Positions 60,870 through 64,000 of a DNA stretch of 64,000 nucleotides are shown piece after piece. The notes beneath the pieces are model-generated. The model was not told where the DNA came from. It ran no database searches and saw nothing but the letters and a program-made list of their open reading frames with translations. Location: positions 32,561 through 96,560 of the forward strand of contig CAAGGR010000040.1 in the NCBI GenBank assembly GCA_900769445.1, read 5' to 3'. The position numbers and the translations under genes were made by a program. Numbering within the stretch: position 1 is the first letter of the stretch; the number at the start of each line of letters is the position of its first letter. The DNA is from an uncultured Alistipes sp. Lineage in GTDB: Bacteria; Bacteroidota; Bacteroidia; Bacteroidales; Rikenellaceae.

Positions 60870-60980
60870 GAAGAAAAAAATGCCGAACTTGTCGAAATCT
60901 CCCCCAAAACAACAGATTTCCGACAAGTTCATAGCAATTCTGTTTTAATGAGGTGATTTCAAACCATCGCCCCCTTTGCA

Positions 60981-61292
60981 CTACTTTTTGGAGTGTCTGA
61001 CACGTTGCGCTTGTTTTTCGTATCTGCATACCAGATGTGCTGATGGTGACAGTTCCGGAAGAATATCATCAATAGCTTCAAGGCTTCCAATTGATCTTAG
61101 CAATTGAATGAATGTTGACATTGAGATATTTCCTGCTGTTCCATTTTCAAATTTGTGAATGGTTGTAACTCCTACACCTGAATATTTTGCAATCTCTTTT
61201 TAGGTAAGCTGACAACGTAATCTGTAGTCCTTAAACCGTTCTCCTAACAGCCTGACAAGTTCTGGAGTTGAGTATTCATAAATATCCGTCAT
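60981..61292 (-). pseudogene. XRE-family regulator interrupted by one in-frame TAA
   Basis: 104 codons from ATG 61292 to TAG 60981-60983, with a single TAA at codon 31 (61200-61202). The flanking residues are RLRCQLT-stop-KEIAKYSGV, where homologous HTH proteins have Gln, so a CAA-to-TAA change explains it. Downstream FENGTAGNISMSTFIQLLRSIG completes the HTH. It resembles HipB-like partners of HipA, but no hipA lies behind it. Confidence 0.8.
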
Positions 61293-61668
61293 ACCTCTTG
61301 TTATATATATAATTATGTTGATATTTAATGGCGTTTTGGTTTTATAATCTTCATTATGATGAAAGTTATAACACAAAGGTATTTAATTTTATGGACATAA
61401 ACTTGTGTTCTCACGAAAATGGCATCTATTTCATTAAAAATAATTGTCTGAATATTTTAATTAGAACCACTCCCCAAGTTGAACTATCCTCTTTGGGAAA
61501 AGTACAGTACAAACATCTGTAACACTCGACACATCAACACGATACACAAATAAAAGTGAAACGATTTTGCAAACAAAACCGTTTATTGCTTTTCTGAACA
61601 GAAGTTCAGGAATAAAACGAGGACAACCACACAATACCTATAATATCATCATAACCGATACCAAGCAG
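61293..61668. other. AT-rich gap, possible ICE-end sequence
   Basis: No credible gene. A small hairpin CTGAAC-AGAA-GTTCAG (61594-61609) sits about 185 nt before the excisionase remnant. The surrounding sequence resembles the non-coding ends of Bacteroides conjugative elements in style only. Confidence 0.35.
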
Positions 61669-61690
61669 AGGCGACCCCTCTGCTTTTTTT
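61669..61690 (+). terminator. Terminator-like hairpin before the excisionase remnant
   Basis: AAGCAGAGG with CCTCTGCTT around a short loop, then T-run; a strong intrinsic terminator on the + strand. Confidence 0.7.
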
Positions 61691-61793
61691 GTGTCGTTGT
61701 CCAACCTTTTCGGCTGGATGTCACTATCCTTTTTATGAAGCGACCACAATCGCACAGATATACATTTATGTTAAACCAATAAAACCAAGAACT

Positions 61794-61868
61794 ATGGAAG
61801 TATTAACTATCGAACACAGCGCTTTCCAGCAGCTTATTAGCAAAACGGTGGAAATACGTTTTGTGTAA
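61794..61868 (+). pseudogene. Remnant of an ICE excisionase-like gene
   Basis: 24 codons starting MEVLTIEHSAFQQLISKTVE, then a stop. The start resembles, as I recall the family, the N-terminus of small HTH excisionase proteins of Bacteroides integrative elements, which are about 100 residues long. Repeat R2 begins 5 nt after the stop, so the gene was probably cut by the event that placed R2. Confidence 0.5.
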
Positions 61869-61873
61869 GAGTA

Positions 61874-62177
61874 TTTCTCTATATACTTTTTGAGGACGAA
61901 GTTTTGAACAGTGGAAGTGACAATGAATATTTGTTATTTTTACCGAGCAGCTAGTAATCTAATATTTATTTAATGAATATCTTGCATTGCGTTGATTATG
62001 CGACAATTATGATGTTTACTATATCCAAAATTAAACATCTTATGTGCTAGTTTTTTGCAAAGTTTTATGTGTTTTTATTGCTCGCTAATTACACCATCAG
62101 ATACTAATAATTTCAGATTCAAAAATACAATCCTTTCATATACATACAACCCCGCCTTTTGCGGACTTTGCAAAGAA
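61874..62177. repeat. 304-bp direct repeat R2, right copy
   Basis: Partner of 55828-56131, same orientation and length. It ends 15 nt before the hipB operator, with ACAACCCCGCCTTTTGCGGACTTTGCAAAGAA-type sequence. Confidence 0.7.
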
Positions 62178-62191
62178 TCACAACACCCATA

Positions 62192-62207
62192 GTGCAATAT
62201 ATTGCAC
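62192..62207. promoter_or_regulatory. Operator palindrome 1 of the hipBST operon
   Basis: GTGCAATATATTGCAC, a perfect 16-bp palindrome 7 bp upstream of the -33 box. A related site GTGCAATATACTGCC lies at 62253-62267, between the -7 box and the ATG. Two such sites around a promoter fit HipB autorepression. Confidence 0.75.
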
Positions 62208-62213
62208 AAATGT

Positions 62214-62244
62214 TTTGAAGATTAGAAAACTTTTTATACTTTTG
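62214..62244 (+). promoter_or_regulatory. Promoter of the hipBST operon
   Basis: -33 TTTG (62214-62217), 19-bp spacer, -7 TACTTTTG (62237-62244), 25 nt before the ATG at 62269; flanked by two operator sites. Confidence 0.8.
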
Positions 62245-62252
62245 CATCAAAA

Positions 62253-62267
62253 GTGCAATATACTGCC
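62253..62267. promoter_or_regulatory. Operator site 2 of the hipBST operon
   Basis: GTGCAATATACTGCC repeats the left ten bases of operator 1 and has an imperfect right half. It ends 2 nt before the hipB ATG, so binding would block start or elongation. Confidence 0.6.
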
Positions 62268-62268
62268 T

Positions 62269-62469
62269 ATGGACTATAAGATTATTAAGGAGAGAAGAAC
62301 TATTCTCGGTCTGACACAGCAGGATTTGTCGGACTATACTGGGTTGAGTGTTCGCTTTATCAAGAGCGTAGAAGCGGGCAAGGGGAATCCCTCGATTCAC
62401 TCCCTTGCAAAGATTGCAGAGGTACTTGGCTTGGAGATAGTGCTAAAAGTTAAAGAGAGTAATGTATGA
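62269..62469 (+). CDS. hipB: HipB-like XRE antitoxin/regulator
   Basis: 66 aa from the ATG at 62269 (MDYKIIKERRTILGLTQQDL); the frame is open 18 codons upstream but those cover the promoter. It is a minimal XRE helix-turn-helix: TQQDLSDYTGLSVRFIKSVE then GNPSIHSLAKIAEVLGLEI. It should bind the palindromes before it and help neutralise the kinase. Its stop overlaps the hipS start (ATGA). Confidence 0.88.
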   Translation: MDYKIIKERRTILGLTQQDLSDYTGLSVRFIKSVEAGKGNPSIHSLAKIAEVLGLEIVLKVKESNV

Positions 62470-62786
62470 GAGTCGCGGAGGTTTTTACAAACGGAGTATT
62501 AGCTGGCACTTTGTCGGAAACAGATGATGGCAAGTACATCTTTAAGTACGACGATGCCTACCTGCTTGATAGTCGCAATCGAGCTATATCCCTATCTCTC
62601 CCTAAACGCAAGGAGGCATTTGTTGCGGATGAGTTATTCCCATTCTTCTACAATATGCTTTCCGAGGGAGCGAACAAAGCGTTGCAGTGTATGACGCTCA
62701 AAATTGATGAAAACGACGCCTTTGGTTTGTTGTTAGCAACTGCCGACAATGACACCATTGGGGCTATAACGGTGAAGAAATTATGA
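62466..62786 (+). CDS. hipS: HipS-like protein (HipA N-subdomain as a separate gene)
   Basis: 106 aa. Matches the N-subdomain 1 (Couple_hipA) of HipA: VFTNGVLAGTLSETDDGKYIFKYDDAYL, SLSLPKRKEAF, LFPFFYNMLSEG. In E. coli HipA this domain is fused to the kinase; here it is separate, as in the HipBST system of E. coli O127, where HipS is the antitoxin. It overlaps both neighbours by 4 nt. Confidence 0.85.
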   Translation: MRVAEVFTNGVLAGTLSETDDGKYIFKYDDAYLLDSRNRAISLSLPKRKEAFVADELFPFFYNMLSEGANKALQCMTLKIDENDAFGLLLATADNDTIGAITVKKL

Positions 62787-63784
62787 AAAAGATAGATGTA
62801 TGTCCCGGAACATTGGCGGTAGGCTATGACAAATATAGTCCATCTTGCATCCGCAATATGTTTTATGGGGTAAATGTTGACCACATGCTAGACTTTAGCT
62901 ATGATGCTGAACATATAGACTTTGCAGATGCGGTAAATCGTATTTCTATTTCTGGTGCCCAAGAGAAACTATCTGCAGTCATAAAAGATAAAAAGATTTG
63001 TCTAACGCAGGCGGATGAACATGGTCGATATATCATCAAGCCGGCGCCAGGTGATGAGCGCTTGAGGTTTCGTCAACAAATGCCAGCCAATGAGCATCTC
63101 ACAATGCAGATAGCAAAACAAGTTTACAAAATCAAGACTGCGGAGTGTGCTATTGCCTTCTTTGCTGACGACAAAATAACTTATATCACAAAACGTTTTG
63201 ACTATACACTAGACGGGGCTAAGATAGCACAAGAGGATTTCGCCTCACTTGCAGGAAAAACAGAGAAGAGCCACGGAAAAGATTTTAAATATACAGGTAG
63301 TTATGAAGATGCAGCATTATTACTGCGTCAATTTGTTGCTGCATGGCGGGTTGAGATTGCCAACTATTTTATCCTCATAATATTTAACTATCTATTTGGT
63401 AATGGCGATGCACATTTAAAAAACTTATCATTACAGCAAACAAAGAACGGAGACTATATTATGACTCCAGCATACGATCTTTTGAATACATCAATTCATA
63501 TTAATGACGGGGATTTTGCTTTGCAGGATGGCTTGATGCCGAAGGATGCTCATTCGGATATATACTTGAATACAGGACACCCTTGTCGTGATGATTTTGC
63601 AGAGTTTGGCCGTAGAATAGGTGTGTTACCCAAGAGAATAGATGCCATTATAGAGTTGTTCGCAACGGAGCAACCAATGGTCTATGAGCTAATAGAACGC
63701 TCGTTCCTCGATGACCGCACAAAGCGTATGTATAAGCGATTATACGAGGAGCGATTACACCGTTTCCAACGAACAGACAAGTAA
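62783..63784 (+). CDS. hipT: HipT-like serine/threonine kinase toxin
   Basis: 333 aa. HipA kinase core without the N-subdomain. Gly-rich loop RISISGAQEKLS at 53-64, with Ser55 and Ser57 matching the autophosphorylated SIS motif of HipT; catalytic loop GNGDAHLKN (about 206-214) and metal-binding YDLLNT (about 231-236). HipT-type kinases phosphorylate aminoacyl-tRNA synthetases (TrpS for HipT, GltX for HipA), halting translation. All catalytic motifs look intact. The target here is unknown. Confidence 0.87.
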   Translation: MKKIDVCPGTLAVGYDKYSPSCIRNMFYGVNVDHMLDFSYDAEHIDFADAVNRISISGAQEKLSAVIKDKKICLTQADEHGRYIIKPAPGDERLRFRQQMPANEHLTMQIAKQVYKIKTAECAIAFFADDKITYITKRFDYTLDGAKIAQEDFASLAGKTEKSHGKDFKYTGSYEDAALLLRQFVAAWRVEIANYFILIIFNYLFGNGDAHLKNLSLQQTKNGDYIMTPAYDLLNTSIHINDGDFALQDGLMPKDAHSDIYLNTGHPCRDDFAEFGRRIGVLPKRIDAIIELFATEQPMVYELIERSFLDDRTKRMYKRLYEERLHRFQRTDK

Positions 63785-63785
63785 A

Positions 63786-64000
63786 ATGACATCGGAGAAG
63801 TCGCAGATTAAGTTTGCGAAATCGGAAAGAACGGGAGAGCTTATTGGCATTGTTTCCCGAGATTCAAAAACTCGTCAATTGAAAGGAGTCCGGGAGAATT
63901 ATGCTCTCGGCAAACAGATTTGTATTCTGTCAGAGGATCTGAAAGGCACAATCGAGCCGAATGTTCTCTATTCGGTTGAATTGAAGCCTATGCACAAGGC
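63786..64000 (+). CDS. Unknown protein, N-terminal part
   Basis: 71 codons to the window edge, starting MTSEKSQIKFAKSERTGEL and containing ENYALGKQICILSEDLKG and LYSVELKPMHK. It begins one base after the hipT stop and is probably co-transcribed. It looks like the small basic proteins found on Bacteroides mobile elements, but I cannot name the family. Confidence 0.6.
   Translation, partial: MTSEKSQIKFAKSERTGELIGIVSRDSKTRQLKGVRENYALGKQICILSEDLKGTIEPNVLYSVELKPMHK

Noticed and set aside
61567..61782. 71-codon + strand ORF
   Set aside because: It crosses a strong terminator hairpin and has no family-like features.
1..64000. CRISPR array or complete insertion sequence
   Set aside because: No regularly spaced identical repeats and no transposase or Cas gene were seen on either strand.

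Overview
The window looks like a chromosome segment of a Bacteroidota bacterium, most likely a gut Bacteroidales of the Rikenellaceae (Alistipes-like) kind. Supporting signs are gldE beside a phosphopantetheinyl transferase, a ftsZ-ftsA-ftsQ-murC-murG run, BatD/BatE, an OmpP1-type outer-membrane protein, a DUF3078 protein, HipA-type toxins, few recognisable Shine-Dalgarno sequences, and many promoters with a -7 box TAnnTTTG, several with a TTTG/TTG -33 box 19-20 bp upstream. The genus is inference.

Layout. 1-8013 (minus): end of a division and cell-wall cluster (murG, murC, ftsQ, ftsA, ftsZ, gldE, partial PPTase). 8278-30 kb: GH5 lipoprotein, polA, queD, DksA-like gene, outer-membrane protein, Ser/His-rich lipoprotein, recR, batE, batD, class I fumarase, NSS transporter, folB, tyrS, dnaX with an A10 slippage site, a metallophosphatase and an SSS symporter. 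30-33 kb: FAD dehydrogenase, tRNA-Leu(UAG), and a tRNA-linked islet with a DprA-like gene behind a structured leader. 33-45.4 kb: S41 protease, DUF3078, nfo, mntP, alkaline phosphatase, ung, proC, tkt, lysS, tpiA. 45.5-49 kb: a lipoprotein whose promoter spacer holds a G9 tract, two tRNA-Gly(GCC) genes plus a 3' tRNA fragment, a second DprA-like gene with the same type of leader, a candidate sRNA and a 25-codon ORF.

48.9-64 kb is an AT-richer accessory region. It starts with a four-gene minus-strand operon: a dual GHKL ATPase/histidine kinase, a receiver-domain protein, an HNH nuclease and an N6-adenine methyltransferase. I see this as a restriction-modification module gated by two-component-like signalling, and it is the best candidate for an undescribed system. 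It is followed by about 1.7 kb of gene-free repeats, an AAA ATPase, two paralogous NUMOD-like small genes, two unknown genes, a HigBA module with a metalloprotease-type antitoxin, a nonsense-interrupted HTH regulator, an ICE excisionase remnant, and a three-gene hipB-hipS-hipT kinase toxin operon with operator palindromes. Two imperfect 304-bp direct repeats bracket about 6 kb of this region.

Two further themes recur. Long imperfect hairpins begin at or just before the stop codons of several minus-strand genes (batD, fumarase, tkt). The two DprA-like paralogues each lie beside a tRNA locus, start right after a U-tract, and have a -7 promoter box at the same distance from the ATG.
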